A stretch of DNA of 64,000 nucleotides from positions 124,001 to 188,000 of the forward strand of contig NZ_BQHY01000010.1 in the NCBI RefSeq assembly GCF_021602155.1. Direction: 5' to 3'. The position numbers and the translations under genes were made by a program. Position 1 is the first letter of the stretch; the number at the start of each line of letters is the position of its first letter. Shown piece by piece: positions 1 to 10,733 of the stretch. Below the pieces are notes generated by a model that was not told the DNA's origin, searched no databases, and saw only the letters and a program-made list of their open reading frames with translations. Source of the DNA: Pseudomonas parakoreensis. Its GTDB lineage: Bacteria; Pseudomonadota; Gammaproteobacteria; Pseudomonadales; Pseudomonadaceae.

Positions 1-3000
1 ACCAGTCTGGGTGCTGGTGGAGGTGCCTGCCTGCAAATCCACCGTGGCCGCCGCCGACGTGGCAGACAAATCATAAGCGTCGGTGCCGGTTCCGCCGTCG
101 TAGTGGTCGTTGCCATCGTTGAGCGACGCCAGCATCGTGTCGTTGCCACCGCCACCGAACAACGTGTCGTTGCCGGCCAGGCCGGTGAGCTGGTTGTTGC
201 CACTGTTGCCGGTGATGATGTTGTCCAGACTGTTGCCGGTGCCATTGATGTTGTTGGAGCCGAGCAAGGTCAGGTTCTCGACGTTGGCGCCCAGCGTATA
301 GCTGATTGACGACGTCACCGTGTCGGTGCCCTCGTTGAGGCTTTCCTGCACCACATCGCCATTGGCGTCGACCACGTAGATGTCGTTGCCGGTATTGCCC
401 CGCATTGTGTCGTTGCCACTGCCGCCATCCAGCAGGTCCGAGCCGAGACCGCCATTGAGTACGTCGTTGCCCGAGTAGCCCATCAGGATGTCCTGATAGT
501 TGGTGCCGTTCAGCGTATTGCTGAAGAAGTTGGTGCCTTCGATGAAACGCCCGACGGCTTCAGTAGGATCCGACGTCAGTTGCTCCACCGTGCCACTGTT
601 GTCGGTGTAGGTGGTCAGCACTCGCACCTGCTGTCCGAACTGTGCCGAAGTCGGAGCAAATGTCGAAGCATTGGCGCCGGAGATGTTCAGCCACGTGGCG
701 CCTACCAGTGCCTGCCATTGATAGGAGAATCCGCTGGGGCCGGGCAAACCATCGGCATCCTGAATGGCCGAGGTGTTGGCAGTCAGCCGGTACTGCGCCG
801 GCACTGGCCGGCTTGGTGTGGTCGGCGCCGTGGCAAATCCCGACACGGCGACATTGCCGGTCGGCAGGTGGTTGTTGATGCTCAGGTTGACCGTGCGATC
901 GGCGAAGCGCAGCTTTTCGACACCGATAACGATGTCGGTGCCGTCGACATTCGCGGCTCCCGCGCGCAGATCCACAACCTTGAACGCAGTGATCAACTCA
1001 CCACCCGGCCGGGTGTCGGTGAACTTGGTGATGCTGTAGTCGGCGAAGTTGCCGCTGAGGATCGCGGTATCGGCTGCACCATCAGCCGTGCCGGGTGCGG
1101 CATGGTTGTCACCCAGAATGAAATCCGGGCGACTGGCCTGCAGGCCGGTAAAGTGCTGGGCGTAGCCTTGGCCGGCGAGCAGGTGATTGAGGTCGGCGAG
1201 TTTGATCGAATCGCCGACGATCACATCATTGCCGCCGTTGCCTTGGGCGACATCGTCACCACTGCCGCCAATCAGCCAGTTCTCAGTCGCGTTGCCAATC
1301 AGGCCGGCCGTCGGATTGGCCGGCGCGGCGCTGTTGGGCCGACTGTCACTGAAGCGCGAACCGATCAACCCTTCAATGTCGGTCAGCAAGGCGTTGAACG
1401 GCTGGAACAGCACGCCAGTACCCGGTGCGGCGACGATGTTCTGATTATTCAGATCCGCCGCCGCATCCAGCGCGATGTTCACATCGCTGAACGCGGCAAT
1501 GTCGAAGCCGACATCACCAATGGCCTCGTCGCCATCGCCCTGGCCTGGAGCACCACCGAGGCCCGGCAGAAGAATATCGTCGCCGGTACCGCCGAACTCC
1601 TGGTCACCGGTCGAGCCGCCGGAAATGATGTCGTCGCCGTCCTCACCGAACAGAATGTCCGGGCCGTCGCCGCCATAAATTTCATCATTGCCGTCGCCGC
1701 CATGCACCAGGTCAGTATCGCCACCGGCATCGATGTAATCATTACCGGCACCACCGTACAGCTCATCGATACCGGCTTCGCCGTAGAGGTGATCATTGCC
1801 ATTACCGCCGATCACCACGTCGAGGGCACCGGCACTGGTGCCGGCGTAAATGGTGTCGTCGCCTTCCCCGCCATCGAGGAAGTCTTCGATATCTCCGCCG
1901 TAGATCACATCGTTACCGTCGCCACCGTAGATATGGTCGGCGCCGGCCTTGCCATCGAGAATGTCATCGCCACCCTCGCCGTAGATCGTATCGTCACCGT
2001 CGCCGGCATCCAGCCAGTCGTTGTAGTCGGTGCCGACCAGCACTTCGTGAGAGTTGTACCCCACTGCCGCCGTGCCATCGGGATTCTGGCCCTGATCCGG
2101 ACGATAGTCGCGGATGTAGGTCTGCGAGGTATGCGTTTCCGGATTGCTCAAGCTCACCAGCAAGCCGTTGCCACCAATCCCGCCGACGCCACCGGTGGAA
2201 TAAACGCCCATGTGGTTGGCTTCGATCAGCGTGCCGTATTTGTGTTCGCTCTTGTACGCGGTGGCACTGGCACCGGAGTCGGTGTAGCTCAATTCGACGT
2301 AGCTGTCGGCGTAGCCAAACACATCACCCGCCAAGTGCCGTGCGTCGGTGGTGCGCTCGATGATGTCCTTGAACTGCTCGGTGACCACCTGCTCGTTGAG
2401 GTTGGTCATCGCCGGCAAGCCGAGGTCGAGGCGGAACAGGTAGTAGAAACGGTCACCGTCCATCAACCGCTCCATCTGATCCTCGAAGATCGCATTGAAG
2501 GTCGTGCCCAGTTGTCCGGTGTAGACGTGTTTTTCCGCCAGACCGCCGATCCACAGATCGATGGCGTTGTAGCCGTCATAACCGGCGACATGGTTACCGT
2601 TCGGATCTGCCGCGCCGGAAAGGAAATAGGCCGCTTGCTCTGCCGTCACGCTGCCACCGGCGTAGTTAGTGGTCAGGCCGGTGGCGTCGGCATCGATGAT
2701 TGCCTGCGCGTGGGCGACATCGCCGTCAAACGAATAGGCGGCAATGAAGTTCACCAGTGACTCGGGGTGAATCATGTTGTTGGCGAAGTCACTCCAACTG
2801 GTATAGGGCGTCAGCCCATCGACGATCAGATTCGTATGGTGTTGCGCGCCGGCCGGTGAAGCCCGTTCGGCAACCAGTGCATCGTGGATCTGCTGTCGCG
2901 CCTGATTCAGGGTTGGCAAGCCCAAATCACGACCGCGTGCAAGGTTGATGGTCGCCAGATCCAGCGGCTGACCAAGCAAACCCTGCTGCAATGCCGGAGT

Positions 3001-5091
3001 GACGAACTCGTCGATTTCGTTGCTGATCTGCCGGGTCATGCCCAGCGCGATGGCGGTTGGGCCCACTTCGGCAAAACCACCCGGATTGAGGAAAGCCTGC
3101 TCCAGTGCGTAGTGGGTGATCGCACCGGTCAGGTCGTAGCTGCCACTGGCATTTTTTTCCAGAGCATCAATGGTTTCACGCAGTTGCGAATGCCCGAAGC
3201 GGAACGCTGCCTGCCCATACTCCAGCGAAATATTGGTGTTGATGCCCGAGTCGTAGGTGACGAACTCAGGCAGGTCCGGGGTGATCAACCGGGCGTATTG
3301 GTCGATCGCCACATGCTGGTATTCCATCTCCACGGTCAGCTTGGCGGCGTAGAAGAGTTTGTCCTGATCCCAGGACACCGTGACGCCGTCAGCCAAGGTG
3401 AAGTTGCCATTGGCGTCGGTGTAAAAACCGCCATTGCCATTGCTGATCTGCACCTGCCAGTTGTGCCGTACATTGACGTCAGTCTGGCTCAGCACTTCGT
3501 TCTGCAGATTGATCAGCTGCACGTTATGGTCTTCGTGGAATACGTGATGAATCGCGGTGAGGCCGAAGTTTTCGTTCACCCGTCCGTCGCCGGCAATGTA
3601 GTGATCGCCCACCGATTGCAGCAACAGTTCGTTGGCCACTGCGTAATCGGCACTGCCCGGCGCTGCACTGATGGTGAAATCAGCGAAGTTGACGAAGCTG
3701 AACAGATTCTTCGGCCCGCCATTATCGTAATTGACGACCATGCCGTAAGGGTTGTTGGCATCGAAGGTGATGCTGGTGATGTGCGAATCCAGCGACATCA
3801 GGCGAGCCTGGTCGATATGCGCATCATCGAAGTGCGGATTCATGTCCAGCAGCAGCGCTTCACGGGTGTAAACCGCCTGCACGCCTGCTGTGTTGGGGTC
3901 GGCATCAAGCACATGGCCTTGGGCGTCGCGCACACGAAAGTTGGCGATATCGTCCCAGGTCAGGTCGTCACGACCGGTGGCCAGCACATGCGCGCGTAAC
4001 TCGCTCAAGGTGGGCAGGGTCTGGTGAGTCAGTACGCCGTTAAGCGTCCAGGCCGCCTCATCACTCAAGGTCGTACCATCGAACAGGGCCGCTCCGGCGA
4101 TGAATTGCCCGGGATGATTAGGGTCAGCCACCCACTGGCGCAGCAACTGCGTGACGGCGTCATTGGAGCCGTAAGTCTGATTCTGATCGATGTAGGGCGA
4201 GTCGAGGTTGACGTACTGCGCCTGCCCCTGCCCGTCCACTTCAGCCACGGAGGCGCGGTGGACTTTGATCGAGTACACCGGTTGCCCATCCGGGCCGATC
4301 GTGCCGTAGAGCGGATCGTCCGGCGCCAGCGGAATCGTGATGGTCGCGTTCTGGTTGGGTTTGTTGATGAAGTCCAGACCATGGTCGAAGAACTGCCCGA
4401 ACAGGGTGAACCAGCCAGTGGTCGAGGGGTCACCCGACACGGTGTTCTGGTTACGGATGTAGTACTGGCCGGAATCCGGTGCACTGGTGTCGATTTCACC
4501 CAGGGTGCCGAGAATGCCCGGGTCAGTGACGATCGCCACGCCCGTGGCAGTGTGCTGAATATGACCATTGGCGTCGGTTGCGAAAGTGACGCCACCGCTG
4601 ACGATGGTCTGGCTGATCATTCGGGGGGTGTAGTCCACCAATGACGCTGTCGGATCGCTGTACAGTGAACTACTGTCAGACAGGGGCGTGATGCCTGCAG
4701 GCACACCGGCGCCGAGGGTCAACGCCGCATTGCTCAGGTTTTGCTGGACGTAGTGACTGTAGTCCGAATGCGTCAGACGAATGAAATTCTGCCCGAAGCT
4801 GCCCCAGCTCTGGCCGTCCTGGGTCAGGTTATTGAAATGGCCGGAGACGTTGCGCAGCCCGATCGGATCGCGGGCGCCGTTGTACCAGACAGCTTCACCG
4901 GGCGGTGTATCGAGCGGATTGAAGCTGCCAAGCAAACCCAGCACATGGACGTTGCCGTCCGAGCCATCGTAGCCATACAACGGTTGGCCAGCGCTGTCGT
5001 AGCCAACGATATGGATAGTCGGAAAGGACACCTGCTGTTCAAGGAACGAAATATCGTTGGCATTGAGGGTAAAGCGCTTTAGCTGGTACAT
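1..5091 (-). CDS. RTX haem peroxidase, animal-peroxidase type (3' end outside window)
   Basis: A single open frame of 1697 codons runs from ATG at 5091 to the left edge, so the C-terminus is missing. The first ~700 residues are an animal-type haem peroxidase domain. [10 protein letters not shown] carries the distal His (~H237). GDGRVNEN carries the catalytic Arg (~R504) and the Glu (~E507) that can esterify haem. FRFGHSQL carries the proximal His (~H634). Residues ~1010-1180 hold about 16 RTX calcium-binding nonapeptides (GGxGxDxU), with further copies near 1535-1570 and beyond 1630. There is no N-terminal signal peptide, as expected for type I secretion. A GGAG precedes the start. The family includes PehA of Pseudomonas putida, reported as a secreted peroxidase linked to root colonisation and plant systemic resistance. 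The export genes at 7649-12068 are its likely secretion machine. Left unassigned to a symbol because the orthology was not tested. Confidence 0.93.
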   Translation of the reverse strand, partial: MYQLKRFTLNANDISFLEQQVSFPTIHIVGYDSAGQPLYGYDGSDGNVHVLGLLGSFNPLDTPPGEAVWYNGARDPIGLRNVSGHFNNLTQDGQSWGSFGQNFIRLTHSDYSHYVQQNLSNAALTLGAGVPAGITPLSDSSSLYSDPTASLVDYTPRMISQTIVSGGVTFATDANGHIQHTATGVAIVTDPGILGTLGEIDTSAPDSGQYYIRNQNTVSGDPSTTGWFTLFGQFFDHGLDFINKPNQNATITIPLAPDDPLYGTIGPDGQPVYSIKVHRASVAEVDGQGQAQYVNLDSPYIDQNQTYGSNDAVTQLLRQWVADPNHPGQFIAGAALFDGTTLSDEAAWTLNGVLTHQTLPTLSELRAHVLATGRDDLTWDDIANFRVRDAQGHVLDADPNTAGVQAVYTREALLLDMNPHFDDAHIDQARLMSLDSHITSITFDANNPYGMVVNYDNGGPKNLFSFVNFADFTISAAPGSADYAVANELLLQSVGDHYIAGDGRVNENFGLTAIHHVFHEDHNVQLINLQNEVLSQTDVNVRHNWQVQISNGNGGFYTDANGNFTLADGVTVSWDQDKLFYAAKLTVEMEYQHVAIDQYARLITPDLPEFVTYDSGINTNISLEYGQAAFRFGHSQLRETIDALEKNASGSYDLTGAITHYALEQAFLNPGGFAEVGPTAIALGMTRQISNEIDEFVTPALQQGLLGQPLDLATINLARGRDLGLPTLNQARQQIHDALVAERASPAGAQHHTNLIVDGLTPYTSWSDFANNMIHPESLVNFIAAYSFDGDVAHAQAIIDADATGLTTNYAGGSVTAEQAAYFLSGAADPNGNHVAGYDGYNAIDLWIGGLAEKHVYTGQLGTTFNAIFEDQMERLMDGDRFYYLFRLDLGLPAMTNLNEQVVTEQFKDIIERTTDARHLAGDVFGYADSYVELSYTDSGASATAYKSEHKYGTLIEANHMGVYSTGGVGGIGGNGLLVSLSNPETHTSQTYIRDYRPDQGQNPDGTAAVGYNSHEVLVGTDYNDWLDAGDGDDTIYGEGGDDILDGKAGADHIYGGDGNDVIYGGDIEDFLDGGEGDDTIYAGTSAGALDVVIGGNGNDHLYGEAGIDELYGGAGNDYIDAGGDTDLVHGGDGNDEIYGGDGPDILFGEDGDDIISGGSTGDQEFGGTGDDILLPGLGGAPGQGDGDEAIGDVGFDIAAFSDVNIALDAAADLNNQNIVAAPGTGVLFQPFNALLTDIEGLIGSRFSDSRPNSAAPANPTAGLIGNATENWLIGGSGDDVAQGNGGNDVIVGDSIKLADLNHLLAGQGYAQHFTGLQASRPDFILGDNHAAPGTADGAADTAILSGNFADYSITKFTDTRPGGELITAFKVVDLRAGAANVDGTDIVIGVEKLRFADRTVNLSINNHLPTGNVAVSGFATAPTTPSRPVPAQYRLTANTSAIQDADGLPGPSGFSYQWQALVGATWLNISGANASTFAPTSAQFGQQVRVLTTYTDNSGTVEQLTSDPTEAVGRFIEGTNFFSNTLNGTNYQDILMGYSGNDVLNGGLGSDLLDGGSGNDTMRGNTGNDIYVVDANGDVVQESLNEGTDTVTSSISYTLGANVENLTLLGSNNINGTGNSLDNIITGNSGNNQLTGLAGNDTLFGGGGNDTMLASLNDGNDHYDGGTGTDAYDLSATSAAATVDLQAGTSTSTQTG

Positions 5092-5100
5092 GGCAAACTC

Positions 5101-5110
5101 CGGATATCCG
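5101..5110. promoter_or_regulatory. 10-bp perfect palindrome in the peroxidase/kinase divergent intergenic region
   Basis: CGGATATCCG is a perfect palindrome. It lies in the 73-bp gap between the divergent peroxidase and sensor kinase starts, just upstream of the peroxidase GGAG ribosome site. A 4-bp-arm dyad (GGTTtttcAACC) follows at 5121-5132. Either could be an operator or part of the leader structure; short palindromes also arise by chance. Confidence 0.3.
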
Positions 5111-5164
5111 TTGGCTCGCAAGGTTTTTCAACCGACTTACCACGATCATCAGGAAATCGACGCG

Positions 5165-6643
5165 ATGGCAAAAGATGCAAAAGTCGAATCAAAACACGAG
5201 ACTTTTGTCGCCGACGAGACTGAGACTTTGGTCGAGTCAAGGTCCGTCTCCAGAGGCGCCTGGCGCTCACGCTTCAAACTGCGCACACGTCACTTGAGCC
5301 GCTCCACCCAGTTTGTAATGGCCGCTGCGCTGATCCTCGGGCTGACCATGTTGTTCGTCGGCAAACTGGTGAGTGCGCGCATAGAACGGGCGGCCGTGCA
5401 AAGTGCCGCCGAGGCTGGCGCGCATTACATGGAAGCGTTTCTGGAGCCTTACGTGCAGGAGATGAGTCGCGATAACGGCCTGTCACCCGCCAGCATCAAG
5501 GCGCTGGATCGACTGATGGAAAGCCGTTCACTGAAGCGCCACATTGTCTCGATAAAGATCTGGCGCGCCGATGGCACCGTGGTTTACAGCACGGACAAGT
5601 CCATCACCAACCGGCAGTTCCCGATGGATGAAATCGCCGATGCGCTCAAAGGCGAAGTGGTCACCGACCTCGAAGATCTGGATCAGGAAGAAAACGAGTT
5701 CGAGCGCAAACTCAACGTTCCGCTCTACGAAATTTATGCACCATTGCGCGAGTTCACTACCCGAAAAGTGATTGCCGTGGGTGAGTTCTATGAAAAGGCT
5801 GAAAGCCTGGAGCAGGAAATCAGCCGCGTGCGCCAGCAGGTCTGGCTGGTGGTCGGTACCGCCACCCTGGCGATGCTGGCGCTGCTGTTTTTCCTCGTGC
5901 GACGCGGCGACCAGATCATCCAGCGCCAACAAGTGTCACTGCAATTACGTTTGCTGGAACAAACCCGACTGCGCGTCAGCAATGCGGCACTGCATCGCAA
6001 GATCAACACCGCGACCCAAGAATTCTCCCGCATCAACGAATTGACCCTGCGTCGCATCGGCGCCGACCTTCACGATGGTCCAGCGCAATTGTTGACCCTG
6101 ATTCTGATCCGCCTGGACGATCTCGCCGAGCACTGCGACACGCTCGATCAGGAATCGCTGGAAACCATCCGCGGCGCCGCTACTGATGCGCTGCGCGAAG
6201 TGCGCGATCTTTCGCGAGGTCTGGCCCTTCCGGAAATCAACGACCTGACGTTGACGCAAGAACTGCATCTGGTGGCGCAGCGGCATGAGCAGCGCACCGG
6301 CAGCAAGGTGCAGCTAAACGTCTCGCCGCTGCCCGACTCCGCACCGCTACCGGTCAAGCTGTGCCTCTACCGGTTTGTTCAGGAAACCCTCAACAATGCC
6401 TATCGCCATGCGCAAGGCAAAGACCAGGCGATCATCGCTCATCATATCGACGGAGCGTTGCTGGTTACCGTCAAGGATGGCGGGCCCGGAATGGCCGCGG
6501 ATGCATTGCTGGTCGATGGCCACGGTAGAAACCGGCTGGGTCTGGCCGGTCTGCGTTATCGCGTAGAGTCGCTGGGCGGCGTGTTCAGGATCCAGTCGTC
6601 ACCAGACACCGGCACCGCGGTCAGTGCACAACTCAAATACTGA
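5165..6643 (+). CDS. NarL-type membrane sensor histidine kinase
   Basis: This 492-residue kinase starts at ATG 5165, preceded by AGGAA at good spacing. The frame stays open further upstream but has no better start. The N-terminal ~45 residues are charged and cytoplasmic. TM1 is near residues 50-70, a periplasmic sensor region follows to ~225, and TM2 is near 226-246. The dimerisation/phosphoacceptor motif GADLHDGPAQ (His ~303) marks the HisKA_3 class that pairs with LuxR/NarL regulators. The C-terminus is an HATPase domain with the DGGPGM and GLAGLRYRVESLGG boxes. It lies between the secreted peroxidase and its exporter and ends directly against the convergent response regulator, its obvious partner. 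The input signal is unknown. Confidence 0.92.
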   Translation: MAKDAKVESKHETFVADETETLVESRSVSRGAWRSRFKLRTRHLSRSTQFVMAAALILGLTMLFVGKLVSARIERAAVQSAAEAGAHYMEAFLEPYVQEMSRDNGLSPASIKALDRLMESRSLKRHIVSIKIWRADGTVVYSTDKSITNRQFPMDEIADALKGEVVTDLEDLDQEENEFERKLNVPLYEIYAPLREFTTRKVIAVGEFYEKAESLEQEISRVRQQVWLVVGTATLAMLALLFFLVRRGDQIIQRQQVSLQLRLLEQTRLRVSNAALHRKINTATQEFSRINELTLRRIGADLHDGPAQLLTLILIRLDDLAEHCDTLDQESLETIRGAATDALREVRDLSRGLALPEINDLTLTQELHLVAQRHEQRTGSKVQLNVSPLPDSAPLPVKLCLYRFVQETLNNAYRHAQGKDQAIIAHHIDGALLVTVKDGGPGMAADALLVDGHGRNRLGLAGLRYRVESLGGVFRIQSSPDTGTAVSAQLKY

Positions 6644-7342
6644 TCAAGAACCCCCGTGGGCATCCAGCTGTGACGGTACCGGACCGACATGCAAACGACC
6701 GACAGCCTCACGCTCCCAATGGCGCCTGAGCGCCGTGACCGCTTCAACACGGTTGCGCGCATGCAACTTCTGCATGACACAGGTCATGTAGTACTTGACG
6801 GTTTTTTCGCTGATGAAGAGCTTCGATGCCACTTCCTTATTGGTCAGGCCTTTTGAAACCTCGCGGATGATCTGCTCCTCCCTGTGCGTGAGGTCGATCT
6901 TGCGCACCTCAGCTTCATGCCGCTTGAAATTGCTCAGCAGTTTGTTGGCAAATTCTGGGGTGATAAACGTTTCGCCTCTGGCAATCGAACGGATGGCCTG
7001 CACCAGATCCGGTCCGCTGACGCCCTTCAACACATACCCACGCGCGCCGGCCTCCAGTGCCGAATAGGCGTCATCCTCAGATTCGGAGACGGTCAGCATC
7101 AGCACCTTTACCTCCGGCAGTTGCGTGGCGATGTATTTGACTGCGGCAAATACATCGCCCGGCATGTTGACGTCCATCAACATCACGTCCGGCCTCATCC
7201 GTTGTGCGATATCACGAGCGTCATCAGCACTGCCACCCTGCTCCACAACCTGCAGGTCGGTCCTTTTTCGCAGGGTATTGGCGACACCTTCACGCAGCAG
7301 AGGATGATCATCGGCAATGCCGATGCGGATGAAAGGATTCAT
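6644..7342 (-). CDS. LuxR/NarL-family response regulator
   Basis: The protein has 232 residues. The N-terminal receiver has the acidic pair D11-D12, the phospho-acceptor Asp57 in MLMDVNMPG, and the conserved Lys in GYVLKGV. The C-terminal LuxR-type HTH includes LTHREEQIIREVSKGLTNKE and the recognition-helix region SEKTVKYYM. It is convergent with the adjacent kinase with no bases between the two stop codons, so pairing is strongly implied although they are not cotranscribed. It is divergent from the type I secretion operon, and its own promoter shares the 306-bp region with that operon. A role in controlling exporter and peroxidase expression is inference. Confidence 0.92.
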   Translation of the reverse strand: MNPFIRIGIADDHPLLREGVANTLRKRTDLQVVEQGGSADDARDIAQRMRPDVMLMDVNMPGDVFAAVKYIATQLPEVKVLMLTVSESEDDAYSALEAGARGYVLKGVSGPDLVQAIRSIARGETFITPEFANKLLSNFKRHEAEVRKIDLTHREEQIIREVSKGLTNKEVASKLFISEKTVKYYMTCVMQKLHARNRVEAVTALRRHWEREAVGRLHVGPVPSQLDAHGGS

Positions 7343-7648
7343 GACGCACTCCTGAAATGGCTGAGCATTCAGACACCCAGTGATTAATAGCAGGAAACCT
7401 GCAGCGATGCCGGGTGCCGGCGGCGTCCGTGGCGGGGAAATTAGACTTAAGTCGGGCGATTTTTAACCGTCAATAAGCTTTCTTCGTAACAAGAAACTCA
7501 AAAAATCCACAACAACCTGTTGTTTTGCAAAGCGCTACTGACAGTCAAAAATATGCCGCTCGCTAAAAAGCCGGATCGCACCTTTATCCGACCAACAGTC
7601 ACTCTCCTACGCTGAGCTACATGACGCTACGGCATTGGAACCTTCCCG
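7343..7648. promoter_or_regulatory. Divergent control region between response regulator and type I secretion operon, with two dyads
   Basis: No gene is seen in these 306 bp. Two perfect dyads stand out: GACTTAAGTC at 7444-7453, and AACAAC-CT-GTTGTT at 7511-7524. Both lie in an AT-richer stretch between the divergent starts and are reasonable candidates for regulator binding. NarL-family regulators often bind inverted repeats, but nothing ties these sites specifically to the adjacent regulator. Confidence 0.4.
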
Positions 7649-9385
7649 ATGAACAAGAAAAATCACTCGCGATCCGAGTTGGCCGACGTGTTTTTTCGGT
7701 TGCGCCGCACGTTTTATTCGCTGGCCGGATTCAGTGGTGTGATCAACGTGCTGATGCTCTCTCCCGCCATTTACATGCTGCAGGTCTATGACCGGGCGCT
7801 GGTCAGCAGCAACCTGACCACGCTACTGATGCTGACGATTCTGATGATCGGCCTGTATACCTTGCTGGCCATGCTGGAAGTGGTGCGTACCCGGGTGATG
7901 ATCCGCGTTGGCAACCGTCTCGACATGGCCCTCAACCGCCGTGTGTTTACCGCTGCTTTCGAGCGTAACTTGCAGCGCGCCGGCGGCAATCCTGCCCAGG
8001 CACTGCAGGACCTCGCACAGGTACGTCAGTTTCTGACCGGCAATGGCTTGTTCGCGTTTTTCGATGCGCCCTGGACGCCGATTTACCTGTTTGTCGCCTA
8101 TCTGATTCATCCCTTGCTGGGCATCGTCACCCTCTGTGGCTCGCTGGTATTGGTGGCGCTGACATGGCTCACCGAGATAGCCACGAAAAAGCCGTTGGGC
8201 GAAGCCAATATCGCTGCACAGATCTCGGGAACTTTCGCCAATAACAATCTGCGCAACGCTGAAGTCATTGAAGCGATGGGCATGTTGCCGGCGATCACCG
8301 GTCGCTGGTTCGACAACCATCTGCAGATTCTGCAAATGCAGACCCTGGCCTCGGATCGAGCCGCCTATATCAGTGGTCTTGGGCGGTTCGTGCGGATTAC
8401 CCTGCAATCACTGATCCTCGGCACTGGCGCCTTGCTGGCTATCGAAGGCTCGATTACGCCGGGCATGATGATCGCCTGTTCGATCCTCAGCGGCCGTGCA
8501 CTGGCGCCGGTGGAGCAACTGATTGGCGCCTGGAAACAATTGCTGACCAGTCGTCGTGCGTGGGGACGGCTAAAGAACCTGCTGAAGGATTTTCCACAGC
8601 GCGCCGATGCGATGAAGCTGCAAAGACCGCTGGGCATGATCTCGGTCGAGCACTTGCATGCCGGGGCTCCAGGAATGACCCAGGCGATCATTCACGGGCC
8701 CAACTTCAATCTTTCACCCGGTGAATCACTGGGCATCATCGGCCCCTCCGCCTCAGGCAAATCAACACTGGCGCGTTTGCTGGTCGGCATCTGGCCGGCG
8801 CTCAGCGGCAAGGTGCGTCTGGACGGCGCCGACGTCTACCTGTGGAACAAGCAGGAACTCGGCCCATGGATCGGCTATCTGCCCCAGGATGTGGAACTGT
8901 TCGAAGGCAGCATCGCCGACAACATCGCGCGTTTTGGTGACATCGACAGTGATGCGGTCATCATCGCTGCCAAGCGAGCAGGCGTCCACGACATGATCCT
9001 GCGCTTTGCTCACGGTTATGACACGACGCTGGATGTCGACGGCAATCCGTTGTCCGGCGGCCAGCGCCAGCGCATTGGCCTGGCTCGCGCGCTGTATGGC
9101 GAACCCTCGGTGATCGTGCTTGACGAACCCAACGCCAACCTTGACGACGCCGGGGAAAAGGCCCTGATCGAAGTACTTGAGGATCTCAAACAACGGCGCT
9201 GCACCACTGTGCTGATCAGCCACCGACCAAGCATTCTCGGTACCGTCGATAAAGTTCTGATGTTGCGTGAAGGCAGCACTCAATTGTTCGGCCCTCGTGA
9301 AGAAGTGTTCGCCGCGCTGCGCCAGACCAGCGTGCTGCCAACCGTGGGTTCGCCAACCCTGTCTGCCGTGCGCGGGAGAGAATAA
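7649..9385 (+). CDS. Type I secretion ABC exporter (permease/ATPase, PrtD/HlyB class)
   Basis: The 578-residue protein has an N-terminal transmembrane domain (several segments up to ~residue 290) fused to a nucleotide-binding domain. The ATPase part has Walker A GPSASGKST (~res 367-375), signature LSGGQRQRIGLARAL, Walker B VIVLDEPNANLDD and the H-loop in LISHRPS. There is no N-terminal C39 or C39-like domain, which fits the PrtD type that exports RTX proteins with an uncleaved C-terminal signal. It is the first gene of a three-gene operon and abuts the fusion-protein gene. The probable substrate is the RTX peroxidase on the opposite strand. Confidence 0.95.
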   Translation: MNKKNHSRSELADVFFRLRRTFYSLAGFSGVINVLMLSPAIYMLQVYDRALVSSNLTTLLMLTILMIGLYTLLAMLEVVRTRVMIRVGNRLDMALNRRVFTAAFERNLQRAGGNPAQALQDLAQVRQFLTGNGLFAFFDAPWTPIYLFVAYLIHPLLGIVTLCGSLVLVALTWLTEIATKKPLGEANIAAQISGTFANNNLRNAEVIEAMGMLPAITGRWFDNHLQILQMQTLASDRAAYISGLGRFVRITLQSLILGTGALLAIEGSITPGMMIACSILSGRALAPVEQLIGAWKQLLTSRRAWGRLKNLLKDFPQRADAMKLQRPLGMISVEHLHAGAPGMTQAIIHGPNFNLSPGESLGIIGPSASGKSTLARLLVGIWPALSGKVRLDGADVYLWNKQELGPWIGYLPQDVELFEGSIADNIARFGDIDSDAVIIAAKRAGVHDMILRFAHGYDTTLDVDGNPLSGGQRQRIGLARALYGEPSVIVLDEPNANLDDAGEKALIEVLEDLKQRRCTTVLISHRPSILGTVDKVLMLREGSTQLFGPREEVFAALRQTSVLPTVGSPTLSAVRGRE

Positions 9386-10732
9386 ATGGGCACGTTGAGT
9401 GTGGATGCGCATGGCCGGGAGCTGATGCGCGCCATGGCCGACATCGATGTCGATGATCGGCGCCCGGCGCGCTGGGGTGTACTGCTGGTGATCGTCGGTT
9501 TTGGCAGTTTCCTGCTCTGGTCGTGGCTGGCGCCGCTAGACGCCGGGATCGTTGCCAGCGCAACGGTCAAGGTCACCAGTAACCGCAAGGCCATTCAGCA
9601 CCAGACTGGCGGCACCATTGAAGCCATTCTGGTGCGCGAAGGCGATAACGTCAGCAAGGATCAGGAACTGGTACGGCTGGACGCCACTCAGGCGCTCTCG
9701 GAACAAGGCGTGGTGAATGCCCAGTTCATCGCTACCAAAACCATGGAGAACCGTCTGCAAGCTGAACGCGACGGTTTGCCGGACGTCGTATTCGATCCGC
9801 TCATGCTCAAGCGCTATGCCGCCAACGAACACCTGGCGGAGGCCATCCGCTTGCAGCGTCATCTGTTCGAAACGCGGCGCGCCAGTCTGGCCGGCGAACT
9901 CGACATCCTGCGTGAATCGCTTAACTCCGCCGATGCGCAGATCAAGGGACTGCAACGCGTCTACAACGCACGCGCCTCACAGATCGGTTTTCTCAATCAG
10001 GAACTGGTTGGGGTGCGCCAACTCGCCGCCGAAGGCTACGTGCCGCGCAATCGGATGCTGGAGCTGGAGCGTAGCGGATCCGATCTGAACGCGTCCCAGG
10101 CCGACAATCTGAACAACATCGCCCGCGCCCGGGGCCAGGCCGCCGACATCAAGTTACGGATCATTCAGCGCGAGTACGACTACCGCAAGGAAGTGCAGTC
10201 GCTGTTGGCTGATGTGCAGAAAGAAAACAGCACTCTCACCGATCGCTTGCAAGCCTTGGACTATCAGGTTCGACACACCGTAATCCGTTCGCCCATCGAC
10301 GGCATGGTGCAAGGGCTGGGTGTGTCGACTGTCGGCGGCGTGATTGCACCCGGTTTCAAAATCATGGAAATCGTCCCCGCCCATGAGCCGCTGCAAATCG
10401 ACGCAATGATTCCGGTGCAAGCGATCGACCGCATGAACCCGGGGCTGCCGGTGACCATTTCATTTCCCGCATTCAACCATGTGCAAACGCCGAACATCCC
10501 GGGGAAGGTGCTGACCATCTCGGCTGACCGGCTGATGAGTGAGGACAACAAACAACCCTATTACCTGGCGCAGATTGAAGTTACCCAGGACGGGATGACG
10601 ATGCTTGGCAGCAATCACATACGCGCGGGCATGCCCGCCTCAGTGACGATCAAGACCGGTGAGCGCAACATGCTGAGCTATCTGTTGAAACCATTGCTCG
10701 ACCGCGTCAACAGCGCGTTCAAGGAGCAATGA
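9386..10732 (+). CDS. Type I secretion periplasmic adaptor (HlyD/PrtE membrane fusion protein)
   Basis: The 448-residue protein has a short cytoplasmic N-terminus and one TM near residues 32-52 (GVLLVIVGFGSFLLW). Lipoyl-like halves flank a long helical hairpin: VTSNRKAIQHQTGGTIEAIL before it and VIRSPIDGMVQGLGVSTVGG after it. The C-terminal beta-barrel region ends in the PASVTIKTGERNMLSYLLKP motif common to this family. It begins one base after the exporter stop codon. It would link the ABC protein to the TolC-like channel across the periplasm. Confidence 0.95.
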   Translation: MGTLSVDAHGRELMRAMADIDVDDRRPARWGVLLVIVGFGSFLLWSWLAPLDAGIVASATVKVTSNRKAIQHQTGGTIEAILVREGDNVSKDQELVRLDATQALSEQGVVNAQFIATKTMENRLQAERDGLPDVVFDPLMLKRYAANEHLAEAIRLQRHLFETRRASLAGELDILRESLNSADAQIKGLQRVYNARASQIGFLNQELVGVRQLAAEGYVPRNRMLELERSGSDLNASQADNLNNIARARGQAADIKLRIIQREYDYRKEVQSLLADVQKENSTLTDRLQALDYQVRHTVIRSPIDGMVQGLGVSTVGGVIAPGFKIMEIVPAHEPLQIDAMIPVQAIDRMNPGLPVTISFPAFNHVQTPNIPGKVLTISADRLMSEDNKQPYYLAQIEVTQDGMTMLGSNHIRAGMPASVTIKTGERNMLSYLLKPLLDRVNSAFKEQ

Positions 10733-10733
10733 G

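Noticed and set aside
580-3999. Long plus-strand open frames (726 and 371 codons)
   Set aside because: They lie antisense to the RTX peroxidase, whose minus-strand frame is unbroken for 1697 codons with catalytic and calcium-binding motifs. The plus-strand translations are low-complexity Val/Ala/Gly-rich shadows of GC-rich codon bias.
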